DNA from: Bacteroidia bacterium
GTDB taxonomy: Bacteria > Bacteroidota > Bacteroidia > JADZBD01
NCBI GenBank assembly: GCA_020054095.1
Contig: JAGVMA010000040.1
Coordinates: forward strand, 1 to 48,135
Direction: 5' to 3'
Length of the DNA: 48,135 nt
Shown: positions 23,385 through 33,520 of the stretch, in pieces
Layout: each line of letters begins with the position of its first letter
How positions within the stretch are numbered: position 1 is the first letter of the stretch
Notes under the pieces: generated by a model
Told to the model about the DNA's origin: nothing
The model's input: only the letters and a program-made list of their open reading frames with translations
Databases searched by the model: none
Program-made: the position numbers and the translations under genes

Positions 23385-24957
23385 AATTTATTTTTATTTT
23401 ATTATTTGCTCTTTACTTTTCCACTTCCCTATTTTTTCTCAGCCCACTAATATTTCGCTTAACCGTGATGTGCTTGAACTCTACGATAAGTTTGGAGCCG
23501 TTGAGCACAGCGCAATAAAACCCTATTTATATACTGAGGTAAAAACCACTAATTCCGAAAAACAAAACATAAATTCGGAATTACTGCCGTTTTTTTTAAA
23601 AACACCTTTCAGCAAATTTGCTCGTTTCGATACACCACAAAAAGTACTTCTTTCACGCGCTGTTTTTAATATTTCACCCATTGCCGATTTTAATGCCGGC
23701 TATCAATTGAATACTTCGCAATTAAAAAATTATTTAGGAGGCGGTGCATGTTTTCAGTTTACTAATTACCGTTTTCACGTTCAACTAAATGCATATACCG
23801 CTTCTGCAGACTTGCCAAATTATGCCGATAGTGTGGCAAAATACACAGCTATTATTCCCGGCTGGGGGCGTGCTTATCCTACAAAAAACGGATACAGTAT
23901 GCAAAAATTATGGGGCTATGTTTCAGTGTCGCCAAATAAAATTTTCAATCTCCAATTAGGTAACGACAAAAATTTTATTGGCGATGGATACCGCTCACTT
24001 TTTTTATCAGACGCTGCAGCGCCATATCCTTTTTTTAAAATCAGTACTAAAATCTGGAAACTGAAATATCAATCGCTTTTTGCTTGGCAGCAAGATATTA
24101 CGGCTCCATCTAAATTAAAATCAGACACTAAAAATAAATTCGGCACGTTTCATTTTTTAAGTTGGAATGCCACTCGCTGGCTTAACTTAAATATTTTTGA
24201 ATCTGTAGTTTGGCAAGGAAAAGATACTAACCGTGTCCGCAATTTTGATGTGAACTATCTAAATCCTGTGGCGTTTTTTCGTCCCATTGAATATTCACTT
24301 GGCTCTTCTGATAATGCTTTTTTGGGTTTTGGTTGCAAAGTAAAATTCAATAGAAATAACCATTTATATGGGCAATTAATGTTAGACGAATTTTATTTAC
24401 CCGAAATAAAAGCAAGGCGCGGATGGTGGGCGAATAAACAAGCAGTGCAAATGGGGTTTAAAACCGAAAATCTTTTCAAGATCAAAAACCTTGCTATGCG
24501 CACCGAAGTAAATGTGGTGAGACCATATATGTATGCACACGGTAGTGTGCAACAGAACTATGGTCAACTCAACCAGTCGTTGGCACATCCGCTGGGTGCA
24601 AATTTTTACGAAGGCATAGGAATTTTAACTTATCGTTACAAAAATATTTTAATGGAAGGAAAATTAATTTACGCTGCTTATGGTGCCGATAGTGCAGGAG
24701 AAAATATGGGGCGCGATATTTTTCAATCTTACATAACACGTCCGCACGAGTTTGGTAACGAATTAACACAGGGCGTTAAAACTAATTTAATTATTGCCGG
24801 CTTGCGATGTGCCTACATGATAAAGCCCGAGTGGGGCACGCAATTTGAAGCCGGATGTTTATTTCGAACCGAGAGAAACGAGCAGTTAGTACTAAACACT
24901 GCTATGGTTTACATCGGATTTAAATCGCGACTGTGGACTGAATTCGACAGTTATTAA
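23374..24957 (+). CDS. Wzi/RemB-like outer-membrane beta-barrel protein (second copy)
   Basis: The 527-aa paralogue of the 20514 gene has a signal peptide (MKCKIYFYFIICSLLFHF then PIFSQ) and the same conserved blocks: FIGDGYRSLFLSDAAAPYPF and QNYGQLNQSLAHPLGANF, plus VNVVRPYMYAHGSV against the first copy's VRPFTYAYKKV. It overlaps the WecA-like gene by 11 bp at its start and the purS stop by 4 bp at its end. The two copies differ outside the blocks, suggesting an old duplication and different ligands. A role in fixing a glycan to the outer membrane is an inference from Wzi. Confidence 0.75.
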   Translation: MKCKIYFYFIICSLLFHFPIFSQPTNISLNRDVLELYDKFGAVEHSAIKPYLYTEVKTTNSEKQNINSELLPFFLKTPFSKFARFDTPQKVLLSRAVFNISPIADFNAGYQLNTSQLKNYLGGGACFQFTNYRFHVQLNAYTASADLPNYADSVAKYTAIIPGWGRAYPTKNGYSMQKLWGYVSVSPNKIFNLQLGNDKNFIGDGYRSLFLSDAAAPYPFFKISTKIWKLKYQSLFAWQQDITAPSKLKSDTKNKFGTFHFLSWNATRWLNLNIFESVVWQGKDTNRVRNFDVNYLNPVAFFRPIEYSLGSSDNAFLGFGCKVKFNRNNHLYGQLMLDEFYLPEIKARRGWWANKQAVQMGFKTENLFKIKNLAMRTEVNVVRPYMYAHGSVQQNYGQLNQSLAHPLGANFYEGIGILTYRYKNILMEGKLIYAAYGADSAGENMGRDIFQSYITRPHEFGNELTQGVKTNLIIAGLRCAYMIKPEWGTQFEAGCLFRTERNEQLVLNTAMVYIGFKSRLWTEFDSY

Positions 24958-25205
24958 TTTTCAAAAATTTCAAATTCGTAATATTCCATAATTGGGTTGT
25001 GCAATAATTTTTTGCATGCCTCGTCAACTTTGGTTTTTGCCATTTCTTTATTTCCGGCTTCTATTACAAGTGTTATGTGTTTGCCTATGCGAACATTTTC
25101 TATTTCTGATAAACTCAAATTTTTCATGCTGTTTGTTACTGCTTTCCCTTGCGGGTCAAGCAGGGCTTTTAATGGCATCACATTTATTTCGGCTCTAAAT
25201 TTCAT
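24954..25205 (-). CDS. purS: Phosphoribosylformylglycinamidine synthase subunit PurS
   Basis: PurS is the small subunit bridging PurL and PurQ in the fourth step of purine synthesis. The 83-aa product has the family length: MKFRAEINVMPLKALLDPQG, then KAVTNSMKNLSLSEIENVRIG and the end NPIMEYYEFEIFE. The start overlaps the 3' end of pssA by 11 bp, and the stop overlaps that of the second Wzi-like gene. No purL or purQ lies nearby, so purS travels with phospholipid genes here. Last gene of the acyltransferase-pssA-purS unit. Confidence 0.92.
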   Translation of the reverse strand: MKFRAEINVMPLKALLDPQGKAVTNSMKNLSLSEIENVRIGKHITLVIEAGNKEMAKTKVDEACKKLLHNPIMEYYEFEIFEN

Positions 25206-26112
25206 TTCTTTTTTTTTTATTTATTAAGTTATTTACAATTGATAAAAAGATGTACAAAACTATGCTTAATGCAATTCCTTGGTACTGAAATAATATTAAC
25301 ACAATGGCAGATAATACTAAAAAAAGGTAGCGAATTTCATTCCCTTTAAAGGCGAATGTCTTAAACTTTAATGCAAATAGTGGCAGTGGTGCAACAAGTA
25401 ATAAGGAAAAAATAACGGTAATAGCAATAAGTAAATAGGGATGCATTATTCCCAGTTCCCACGGAACAGAAAGTGATGGAATTTCTGTGGGAACTGCCGA
25501 CAGCATTTTATTTAAATCAAGTGATTGCAAACTATCGAACAAACTTAGCGGATTATTAACAGCGTTTAATGCTGTTTTAAAATTATTAACTGCACTGGTA
25601 ATAAACTCAAGTCCGCTGCCAATTATTAGCGGAATAGAACAAATAAAAATACTGTTTGCCGGTGTGGGTAATCCTATAAATGAATCGGTTTGGCGAGTGT
25701 CAACGTTAAATTTTGCTAATCGTATTGCCGAAAAAACTGGAATTAAAAAAGCAAAATAGGGCAGAAAATTAAATTCGTTTGGCTTTGTAAAACTATCAAT
25801 AGCTGTACTCAGCGATAGATTAGCGGGGTTGAATTTTTGAATCAAGCAAGCATAGCCAATTAAGTGGAACATTACAATGCCCGGCAATACACCAAATGTT
25901 ACCATATCTGCAAGCGAATCGAGTTGCTTACCAATTTCGGAATGTACCTTTAAGATGCGCGCCATAAATCCATCTAAAAAATCGAAAATGGCAGCTATAC
26001 CAACCATATATGCGCTCCAAATAAGATTGCCTTTAAAGGCAAACACAATACCTATGCAGCCACAAAGCAAGTTTAGGCAGGTGATAAAGTTGGGTATGTT
26101 TCGTTTTATCAA
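25195..26112 (-). CDS. pssA: CDP-diacylglycerol--serine O-phosphatidyltransferase
   Basis: PssA makes phosphatidylserine, the precursor of phosphatidylethanolamine, in the inner membrane. The 305-aa protein opens MIKRNIPNFITCLNLLCGCI with about 8 helices. The CDP-alcohol phosphotransferase motif is complete: D44, D47, G48, A51, R52, G61, D65 and D69 (DFLDGFMAR, then G and QLDSLAD). It starts with TTG at 26112, overlapping the TGA of the upstream acyltransferase by 4 bp, and its end overlaps the purS start by 11 bp, so all three genes are tightly coupled. Confidence 0.95.
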   Translation of the reverse strand: MIKRNIPNFITCLNLLCGCIGIVFAFKGNLIWSAYMVGIAAIFDFLDGFMARILKVHSEIGKQLDSLADMVTFGVLPGIVMFHLIGYACLIQKFNPANLSLSTAIDSFTKPNEFNFLPYFAFLIPVFSAIRLAKFNVDTRQTDSFIGLPTPANSIFICSIPLIIGSGLEFITSAVNNFKTALNAVNNPLSLFDSLQSLDLNKMLSAVPTEIPSLSVPWELGIMHPYLLIAITVIFSLLLVAPLPLFALKFKTFAFKGNEIRYLFLVLSAIVLILFQYQGIALSIVLYIFLSIVNNLINKKKRNEI

Positions 26113-27191
26113 AGGTTGTTTTTATAATTTAAAAATCTTTTTTCAAGAAAAGTGAAACTGAGCCAAGCCAATAGCACGGTTATTCCAAAAATAAAAAGTG
26201 GGTTCATCATCAGCAATTCTAATTTACTGTTTAGTTCAAATGCGATAGCAATTTTACTAAAAATACTGAGTGCTATGGTGTGAAAACAATACAAGCCGAA
26301 TGATATTTTTCCGAGAAAATTAATATTGCCGTTGCCACCAAGTTTAATTAAAGAATTATTCGCATATACTTGTTCGAGTATAACGAAGCAGAAAAATAAG
26401 CCAAAAATTATTTTTTCGAACACAAGTAGAACACCGCTATTATACCATACCGAGTAAAATAATATGTTAATGAAAATTACGAGGTAAAAGATAAGGATGA
26501 AGCCAAAACTGAGATTTTTTATTTTTTCGATAAATGCGCTTTTGTTTATTGCCAGCCTTGCAGCCATTGCCCCCATTGAGAAATAGCTTAAGTAACTAAA
26601 GCTGCTGAAATAAATAAGTTGACTATTTGATTGTGCCATTGCTCTAAAAAGTATACTTACTAAAATCATCGATAAGCATATTTCGGTAAAATATTTTTTC
26701 AGATACTTAATGCAAAATCCGAAAAAAAGATAAAACTGAAGTTCAACTGCAATTGTCCAACAAATGGCAGCAAATGGTAAAAACAAAATTGGATTATCTG
26801 CCAAGTAGAAATTAAGAGTAAGTGCAAAATGCCAAGCCGGAGGCAGCGTATATAGTTGGTTGGTAAAAAAATGACTTACATATATTATCATGAATATTAA
26901 AAAATAAAGCGGAAAAATTCGCAGCGCACGCTTACGATAAAAGTTTTTCAACGAAAAGTTTCCAGATGATTGGTACTCGTTTAAAATAGTCCAAGTGATG
27001 ATGAAGCCTGAAAGCGTAAAAAAATAATCAACGCCAAGCTGAAAGGTGTTAATGTGTGCATCAAAAAACTGCTTTAGCTGTGGATGGTATTTAAATTCCG
27101 GAACTGAAAGTATATGCAATAAAAATACCGATAGAAATGCCCAAAATCGGGTGGCATCTAAATTGGCTAATCTTTTTTCAGTTATTTCCAC
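26109..27191 (-). CDS. Membrane acyltransferase (acyltransferase-3 family)
   Basis: The 360-aa, ~10-helix protein resembles the O-acetyltransferases (OafA/NodX type) that modify surface glycans or peptidoglycan. Family motifs are LDATRFWAFLSVFLLHI with its essential-type R and H, LGVDYFFTLSGFIIT and FYRKRALRIFPLYFL. The start is GTG at 27191; a TATTTTTG box ends only 4 nt upstream (27196-27203 on the minus strand), which suggests a leaderless transcript. First gene of the pssA-purS operon. The substrate is unknown; the WecA/Wzi cluster just downstream on the other strand makes a surface glycan reasonable. Confidence 0.88.
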   Translation of the reverse strand: MEITEKRLANLDATRFWAFLSVFLLHILSVPEFKYHPQLKQFFDAHINTFQLGVDYFFTLSGFIITWTILNEYQSSGNFSLKNFYRKRALRIFPLYFLIFMIIYVSHFFTNQLYTLPPAWHFALTLNFYLADNPILFLPFAAICWTIAVELQFYLFFGFCIKYLKKYFTEICLSMILVSILFRAMAQSNSQLIYFSSFSYLSYFSMGAMAARLAINKSAFIEKIKNLSFGFILIFYLVIFINILFYSVWYNSGVLLVFEKIIFGLFFCFVILEQVYANNSLIKLGGNGNINFLGKISFGLYCFHTIALSIFSKIAIAFELNSKLELLMMNPLFIFGITVLLAWLSFTFLEKRFLNYKNNL

Positions 27192-27195
27192 GACC

Positions 27196-27203
27196 CAAAA
27201 ATA
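27196..27203 (-). promoter_or_regulatory. -7 box of the acyltransferase-pssA-purS operon
   Basis: On the minus strand TATTTTTG, then GGTC, then the start GTG. The 4-nt spacing is the same as for prfB, the 45980 gene and the HsdR_N-like gene. Confidence 0.5.
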
Positions 27204-27273
27204 GTATTAATGCAGACAATAAATCGTTGGTTTTTCCGTTATCGTATGTAATTGTTGATAAGCAAATATTACT

Positions 27274-27281
27274 TATCTTTA
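27274..27281 (+). promoter_or_regulatory. -7 box of the PorV2/PorU2 unit
   Basis: TATCTTTA lies 12 nt before ATG 27294 and excludes the longer reading from 27252. Confidence 0.5.
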
Positions 27282-27293
27282 AACTCGTTAAAC

Positions 27294-28370
27294 ATGAAAA
27301 AATTAAATTCATTTTTAGTTGCCGTAGTTATTACTTCTTCGGCATTAGCCCAAGCGCCAAAATACAGTAATGAGTTTTTGTCAATTGGCGTAGGAGCTCG
27401 TGCGCTGGGCATGTCGAACTCAAATGTTGTTTCGGTAAATGATGTTACAGCAGGATATTGGAACCCGGCCGGATTGCTACACATTAAAACCGATTACAAC
27501 GTGGCGTTAATGCACGCCCAATATTTTGCCGGAATAGCCAAATACGACTATGCAGGTTTTGCAAAGCGAATAGACTCCTCGTCTGTATTTAGTGTGAACA
27601 TAATTCGTTTTGGAGTGGATAACATTCCAAATACAACCGAACTGATAGACGCCCAGGGGAATGTGAATTACGACAGAATTACAACATTTACAGCTGCCGA
27701 TTATGCATTTATGTTTTCGTATGCACGGAAATTAAAAATGGAAGGACTTAAAGTAGGAGCAAGTGCAAAAATTATACGCAGAAAAGTAGGTGATTTTGCC
27801 GGTGCTTGGGGATTTGGTATAGATGCCGGAGCTCAATACGAATACAAAAAATGGAATTTTGGTTTAATGCTGCGCGATGTTACCACCACTTTTAATGCAT
27901 GGAGTTTTAATTTAACTGACGAAATGAAGCAAACCTTTATTGCCACCGGCAATGAAATACCCGATAACAGCGTAGAAATTACACTCCCCAAAATGATACT
28001 AGGCGCAGCTCGTAAATGGGATTTTAAACACAACTTATCGCTAATGGCAGAGGCCAATTTTGATTTCACATTTGATGGAAAAAGAAATACCATCATTAAA
28101 TCGAACTTTACAAGTATTGACCCGCATGGCGGCTTTGAGTTTGGCTACAATAATTTGGTTTTTTTGAGAATGGGGGTTTATAATCTTCAACAAATCACAG
28201 ATATTGCCGGTAAAAAGGGCTGGAGCATACAACCTAACTTTGGACTGGGTGTAAAAATAAAACGTTTTAGTATTGATTATGCACTAACCGATATTGGCGA
28301 TGCCTCAGTAGCGCTTTATTCAAATATATTTTCTGTAAAAATAGATTTAGATAAAAAGAAAATAAAATAA
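27294..28370 (+). CDS. PorV/PorQ-family outer-membrane protein (PorV2-like)
   Basis: The 358-aa FadL-like barrel has a signal peptide (MKKLNSFLVAVVITSSALAQ). It continues FLSIGVGARALGMSNSNV and ends its first block with TAGYWNPAGL, the signature of the PorV/PorQ family. PorV of the T9SS shuttles cargo from the translocon to the PorU sortase. The gene lies 15 bp before a PorU-like peptidase, the usual arrangement of the secondary pair called PorV2-PorU2 in Bacteroidota. A role as shuttle for that peptidase is inferred. It is distinct from the main porV, which normally sits beside the main porU. Confidence 0.82.
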   Translation: MKKLNSFLVAVVITSSALAQAPKYSNEFLSIGVGARALGMSNSNVVSVNDVTAGYWNPAGLLHIKTDYNVALMHAQYFAGIAKYDYAGFAKRIDSSSVFSVNIIRFGVDNIPNTTELIDAQGNVNYDRITTFTAADYAFMFSYARKLKMEGLKVGASAKIIRRKVGDFAGAWGFGIDAGAQYEYKKWNFGLMLRDVTTTFNAWSFNLTDEMKQTFIATGNEIPDNSVEITLPKMILGAARKWDFKHNLSLMAEANFDFTFDGKRNTIIKSNFTSIDPHGGFEFGYNNLVFLRMGVYNLQQITDIAGKKGWSIQPNFGLGVKIKRFSIDYALTDIGDASVALYSNIFSVKIDLDKKKIK

Positions 28371-28385
28371 TACTTCAACAGTCTA

Positions 28386-31300
28386 ATGAAGAAACTTTAC
28401 ACCTTATTCTTCATCGTTTTTTTTGCAAACAACTTGCTTGCCCAAAATTATGGCAACGAGTGGATTGACTACAGCCAAAAATATTATCGCATTAAAATAT
28501 ATTCTGACGGGGTTTACCGCATAGACTCATCGGCACTTGCAGCAAGTGGCATAAACTTATCCGGATTAAATCCGCAGTGGTTTCAATTGTTTGGCAGAGG
28601 AGCAGAGCAGGCGATATTTATAAACGGTGAAGCAGATGGTATTTTTAATACAAGCGATTTCATAGAATTCTACGGCCGCAAAAACGATGGTTATTTCGAC
28701 CAACAACTGTACGATACTGCCGCAAATCCCAATCCCTATTATAGTTTAATTACAGATACAGCCACTTACTTTCTCACTTGGAAACCAAATACATCTAACA
28801 ATTTGCGCTTACAAGTTATTTCGGATACAACATTTAGTCAATATACTCCTGTAAATTATTTTTTCAAAGAAGATGTCATTATTAGACCGAATGATTTTTT
28901 TGGAGGAAATACGTTAACCGTAGGAGCTACAGAGCCACAGTACACACAAGGCGAAGGTTGGTTTGATTACGCTTTCACAAAAGGCAACAGCCCACTACCT
29001 TTTATATTTAACACATCAAATGTTTTTTCCGGAGGCCCATTATCGGTAATTAAGTTTACAGCAGTAGGAGCATCAAATGAATTTAACACGCTTGCTAAAG
29101 ATCATGAGTTGCTTGCCGAGTATAATAACATCAATAATGTATTTAATGTTATTGCTGATACATTATTTGATGGTTACAAGCAAGTAGTCATTAATTTTCA
29201 GTTGGCAAGTAACCAATTAGGAGCTAACACAACAGTTAGATTTACAAGTGTAAACAATCCCAATTTTTCATGGGGCAATAGAACAGCTATTGCACATGTT
29301 TCGCTCAAGTTTCCCCATAACTTGAATTTAGAAAACACATCAGCATATAAATTGTTTCTGCCCGATAATACACAGCAAACAAAATCTTTTTTAAATTTTT
29401 CAAATTTTAGCTCCTCAAACACACAGATTTATTTATACGACATTACTAATGCAAAAAGATACATTGTAACAAGTGCAAATGGTAACCAAAAAGTATTGGT
29501 GCAAAATACAAACAATGAAAAAGAGTGTTATGTTTTCGCATCCTCTCAAATACAAACTATTTCATCCCTTACACCAGTAACTAGCAATGCTCAATTCACA
29601 CAATTTTCACCTTCTGATTTTGATTCGGCATATTTGATCATCACACATAATTCGCTGATGAATGGAGCACAACAATACGAGAATTATCGCCAATCTTTAG
29701 CTGGAGGCTCGCACAATGTTTTAGTTGCGGATGTAAACGAATTATATGATCAATATGCTAATGGTATAGAAAACCATCCCCTCGGAGTAAAAAACTTTTT
29801 ACGTTTTGGAATTGATACTGCCGATGTTGTTCCTCGTTACCTCTTTCTTCTTGGTAAATCAATAGTGTATATAGAGAGTCGTAAAGCATCATATAATAGT
29901 AGCTTCCAAAGCAACTTTAACAAAACTCTAGTTCCGTGCATCGGCTATCCTGCTGTAGATAACATGTTTACTGCCGGATTAATTGGAACTATGCTACAAC
30001 CATTTATACCTACCGGTAGATTAGCAGCAAATACTAACCAAGAAGTTATTGATTATTTGAACAAGATTATCTTACACGAATCTAATACACCAGGAGCATG
30101 GATGAAGCATGTTTTACATTTTGGAGGCGGCTCAAATACATTTGAACAAAATGCCATACAACAATACTTAACAAATTACGAAAACGTAATAGAAAGCCCG
30201 CTCTTTGGCGGATCTGTTCATACTTTTTTAAAAACCACTAGCCAGCCCATCCAACTAACAATATCCGACTCAGTGAAGGCACTAGTAAATAATGGTGTTT
30301 CATTGATGACATTTTTTGGCCATGCATCGGGTAACAGTTTTGACCAAAACTTGGATTTGCCACAGAACTACAATAACTATGGGAAGTATCCTGTACTTTT
30401 AGCTAATGCTTGTTTCACCGGAGATATCCACCAGCCAGTTGGCTTAGCTCAATCAAGCGCAAGCGAAGAGTGGGTACTCGTCCCAAACAAGGGAGTAGTT
30501 GCATTTGTTGCAACTGTAAGCAAGAGTGTAATGTTTGCACTTAACCTTTTTAGCGCGGGTTTTTACAATAACCTATCCGGTACACATTACAATAAATCAT
30601 TAGCCGAGAACATAAAACAATCCATCACCACTTATCAAAACCCACTTGACCCTATATTAAATGCAGTGCTTTTTGAATTTACACTGCATGGCGACCCGGC
30701 ACTAAAATTGAACAATCACCTCTTACCGGATTACTCAATTGCTGACAGCAGCATTTATTTCTCGCCACAAATTGTAACCACTGCCATTGATTCGTTTGGT
30801 ATGAACGTAGTTATCACCAATATCGGAAAAGCAACTAACGACACCGTTCTGGTAGAAGTTAAACGCATTTTCCCCGATGGCTCATCGGTGATTAAAACAA
30901 AGCAGCTCACAGCAATTTATTACCGCGATACTGTTGCTTTCACATTTGAAGTAGATAAAATAAAAGGACCCGGCTTAAATAAATTTGAAGTGAGAGTTGA
31001 CCCACTATATGCAATTAATGAATTGAGCGAAAACAATAACAATGTAGTATTCCCACCTGCATTGCTTTTAATTTCTTCGGGCGATATCAATCCAATTTAT
31101 CCATACAAGTACGCAATAATTCCTAATGATACAGTTACACTTAAAGCATCAACCGGAGACCCATTTGCAAAAACAGCAAAGTATCGTTTTGAGATTGATA
31201 CCACTGATTTGTTTACCACTGTTCTATCATCCACACAATTAATTGCACCGGGCGGTGTTTTAAAATGGCAAGTACCGCTTACGTTAACAGATAGCACTGT

Positions 31301-33446
31301 TTATTTTTGGCGCATTCGCAGAGATACAACCGATACAACTAATTATCGCTGGAAAGAATTTTCTTTCCAATACATAAAAAATAAACGCGGGTGGGAGCAG
31401 GCACATTTTTTTCAGTTCAAGAATGATGATTTTTCTTTTTTAAATCATAACCGAACCACACGCACCTTTGATTTTGTGCAAACGGGCAAAACTTTAATTT
31501 GTAACGATTATGGTCAGCGACCACCAAATTTAAATACCACACAACTTTACGGAACGGAATATAAACTCGATTTAGACATTATAGAATATGCAGGATGCGG
31601 TGGCGCACCGGCAATGCACATAGCAGTTATTGATCCAATTACATTACTACCATGGGGCAAACATTGGATTGATAATTCGCAACAGCCGCCTGTGGAGTAC
31701 AATACCAATCACGATTACGGAAATCAAAACAACTTGAGCAATTGTCGCGATAGGATGGAGCGCTATTTTATTTTCCGCTACAGCGATGCCGCTCAAATGC
31801 AAGGCATGAAACAAATGTTAATGGACTCTGTGCCAAATGGACATTATGTTTTGGCTTACACCTGGATAAATGGTTCGTTTCGCTCGTGGGCTGATACTAC
31901 AGCTAAAACCGCTTTTGATTTGCTTGGTTCGCAGTACATACACACCATGCCCGACTCAATACCTTATATTTTCTTTTGCAAAAAAGGCGATACTTCTTCT
32001 GTAATTGAATTGGTTGGACAATCGGCCACCGATTTTTTGCAACTGCAAACTGTGCTTACCAACAACGCTTACGTAGGCACAATTAATTCCGAAATCATTG
32101 GTCCTGCCATTTCTTGGGATTCATTATCATGGTATCAAAAATCATTTGAAAATCCATCGCAAGATTCAGTAGCATTAAATATTATTGGCATAAACAACGC
32201 AGGACAAGAGGTGGTGTTGCGACAAGGACTGCCCATTGATTCTGCAAATATCTACATCAGCAATATTAATGCGGCTAATTATCCGTTCTTGAAACTTAAT
32301 TTGTTTGTTGAAGATGACAGCTTGAACACTGCAGCACAATTAAAAAAATGGCAAGTATTTTACCAGCCCGCACCCGAATTGTCAGTGAATCCGCCCGTAT
32401 TGTTTTCTTTTTACAGCGATACGCTACAAGAAGGCGACAGCTTGCGATTTAAAGTAGCAGTTACAAATGTGAGCGAATTTTACATGGATAGTACACTCGT
32501 TACATTCTGGATAATTGACCGAAACAGAGCCTTGCAACCTGTATCGAGTTACATGGCAAAACCTTTAATGCCCGATAGCTCGCTAATCACATCGGTTAAT
32601 TTTGCTACCAATGGTTTGCCGGGCATAAATAGCGTGTGGATGGAAATAAACCCAATAAACCGACCACAAACAAAATACGAGCAATATCATTTTAACAACA
32701 TAGCACAGTTAGGATTTTTTGTTGGCGTAGATAAGACTAATCCGCTGCTTGATGTTACGTTCGATGGAGTGCATATCCTTAACGGAGATATTGTATCGGG
32801 TAAACCATCCATACTTGTTAAGCTAAAAGACGAAAATATGTTTTTGGCATTAAACGATACTGCTGATTTTGCGGTGTACGTTAAAAGCCCATCGCAGCAA
32901 ACGGCACAGCGTATTTATTTTAGTAGTATTATGATTTTTGAACAAGCTAACTTACCTAACAATAGTTGTAAAATAAATTACACACCCACACTTTTAGAAG
33001 ATGGTATTTATGAATTTATCGTTCAGGCAAAAGACCGCAGCGCAAACAATTCGGGGGCGATAGATTATAAAATAACCTTTGAAGTAATAAATAAACCAAG
33101 TGTAACCGAAGTGTTAAACTATCCAAATCCATTTTCAACTTCCACCCGTTTTGTATTTACGTTAACGGGAAACGAAGTACCCGATTACTTTAAAATTCAA
33201 ATATTCACCATCACCGGAAAATTAATAAAAGAAATAAGTAAAGATGAATTGGGTAATATTCACATTGGGCGCAACATTACTGATTATGCATGGGATGGGA
33301 CAGATATGTTTGGCGATAAATTAGCTAACGGAATTTACTTATACCGTGTGCAAACACAATTAAACGGCAGCGAGATGGAAAAACGCGAATCGGGTGCTGA
33401 TTCATATTTCAAAAAAGGATTTGGCAAAATGTATCTAATGCGTTAG
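28386..33446 (+). CDS. C25-family cysteine peptidase, PorU2-like sortase
   Basis: The 1686-aa secreted protein has the C25 (gingipain/PorU) fold. PorU is the T9SS sortase that removes C-terminal sorting domains and attaches cargo to lipopolysaccharide. The signal peptide MKKLYTLFFIVFFANNLLAQ is followed by a beta-rich region; the C25 domain covers about residues 400-770. The catalytic dyad appears intact: H646 in FFGHASG and C676 in LLANACFTGD. CARDB/Ig-like modules lie near 780-890 and 1340-1450. The end (from ~1578, LNYPNPFSTSTRFVF, DGTDMFGDKLANGIYLYRV) is a FlgD-like Ig domain, not a cleaved sorting signal, as also seen in PorU. It is larger than PorU of Porphyromonas (~1158 aa). It probably processes a subset of cargo (inference). 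Confidence 0.85.
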   Translation: MKKLYTLFFIVFFANNLLAQNYGNEWIDYSQKYYRIKIYSDGVYRIDSSALAASGINLSGLNPQWFQLFGRGAEQAIFINGEADGIFNTSDFIEFYGRKNDGYFDQQLYDTAANPNPYYSLITDTATYFLTWKPNTSNNLRLQVISDTTFSQYTPVNYFFKEDVIIRPNDFFGGNTLTVGATEPQYTQGEGWFDYAFTKGNSPLPFIFNTSNVFSGGPLSVIKFTAVGASNEFNTLAKDHELLAEYNNINNVFNVIADTLFDGYKQVVINFQLASNQLGANTTVRFTSVNNPNFSWGNRTAIAHVSLKFPHNLNLENTSAYKLFLPDNTQQTKSFLNFSNFSSSNTQIYLYDITNAKRYIVTSANGNQKVLVQNTNNEKECYVFASSQIQTISSLTPVTSNAQFTQFSPSDFDSAYLIITHNSLMNGAQQYENYRQSLAGGSHNVLVADVNELYDQYANGIENHPLGVKNFLRFGIDTADVVPRYLFLLGKSIVYIESRKASYNSSFQSNFNKTLVPCIGYPAVDNMFTAGLIGTMLQPFIPTGRLAANTNQEVIDYLNKIILHESNTPGAWMKHVLHFGGGSNTFEQNAIQQYLTNYENVIESPLFGGSVHTFLKTTSQPIQLTISDSVKALVNNGVSLMTFFGHASGNSFDQNLDLPQNYNNYGKYPVLLANACFTGDIHQPVGLAQSSASEEWVLVPNKGVVAFVATVSKSVMFALNLFSAGFYNNLSGTHYNKSLAENIKQSITTYQNPLDPILNAVLFEFTLHGDPALKLNNHLLPDYSIADSSIYFSPQIVTTAIDSFGMNVVITNIGKATNDTVLVEVKRIFPDGSSVIKTKQLTAIYYRDTVAFTFEVDKIKGPGLNKFEVRVDPLYAINELSENNNNVVFPPALLLISSGDINPIYPYKYAIIPNDTVTLKASTGDPFAKTAKYRFEIDTTDLFTTVLSSTQLIAPGGVLKWQVPLTLTDSTVYFWRIRRDTTDTTNYRWKEFSFQYIKNKRGWEQAHFFQFKNDDFSFLNHNRTTRTFDFVQTGKTLICNDYGQRPPNLNTTQLYGTEYKLDLDIIEYAGCGGAPAMHIAVIDPITLLPWGKHWIDNSQQPPVEYNTNHDYGNQNNLSNCRDRMERYFIFRYSDAAQMQGMKQMLMDSVPNGHYVLAYTWINGSFRSWADTTAKTAFDLLGSQYIHTMPDSIPYIFFCKKGDTSSVIELVGQSATDFLQLQTVLTNNAYVGTINSEIIGPAISWDSLSWYQKSFENPSQDSVALNIIGINNAGQEVVLRQGLPIDSANIYISNINAANYPFLKLNLFVEDDSLNTAAQLKKWQVFYQPAPELSVNPPVLFSFYSDTLQEGDSLRFKVAVTNVSEFYMDSTLVTFWIIDRNRALQPVSSYMAKPLMPDSSLITSVNFATNGLPGINSVWMEINPINRPQTKYEQYHFNNIAQLGFFVGVDKTNPLLDVTFDGVHILNGDIVSGKPSILVKLKDENMFLALNDTADFAVYVKSPSQQTAQRIYFSSIMIFEQANLPNNSCKINYTPTLLEDGIYEFIVQAKDRSANNSGAIDYKITFEVINKPSVTEVLNYPNPFSTSTRFVFTLTGNEVPDYFKIQIFTITGKLIKEISKDELGNIHIGRNITDYAWDGTDMFGDKLANGIYLYRVQTQLNGSEMEKRESGADSYFKKGFGKMYLMR

Positions 33447-33520
33447 CGGCACAATTTCTGAAACACATTAAACCATTCAAAAAAATAGTAGTCATAACAA
33501 AAAAATTAAAAAACCAGCGT

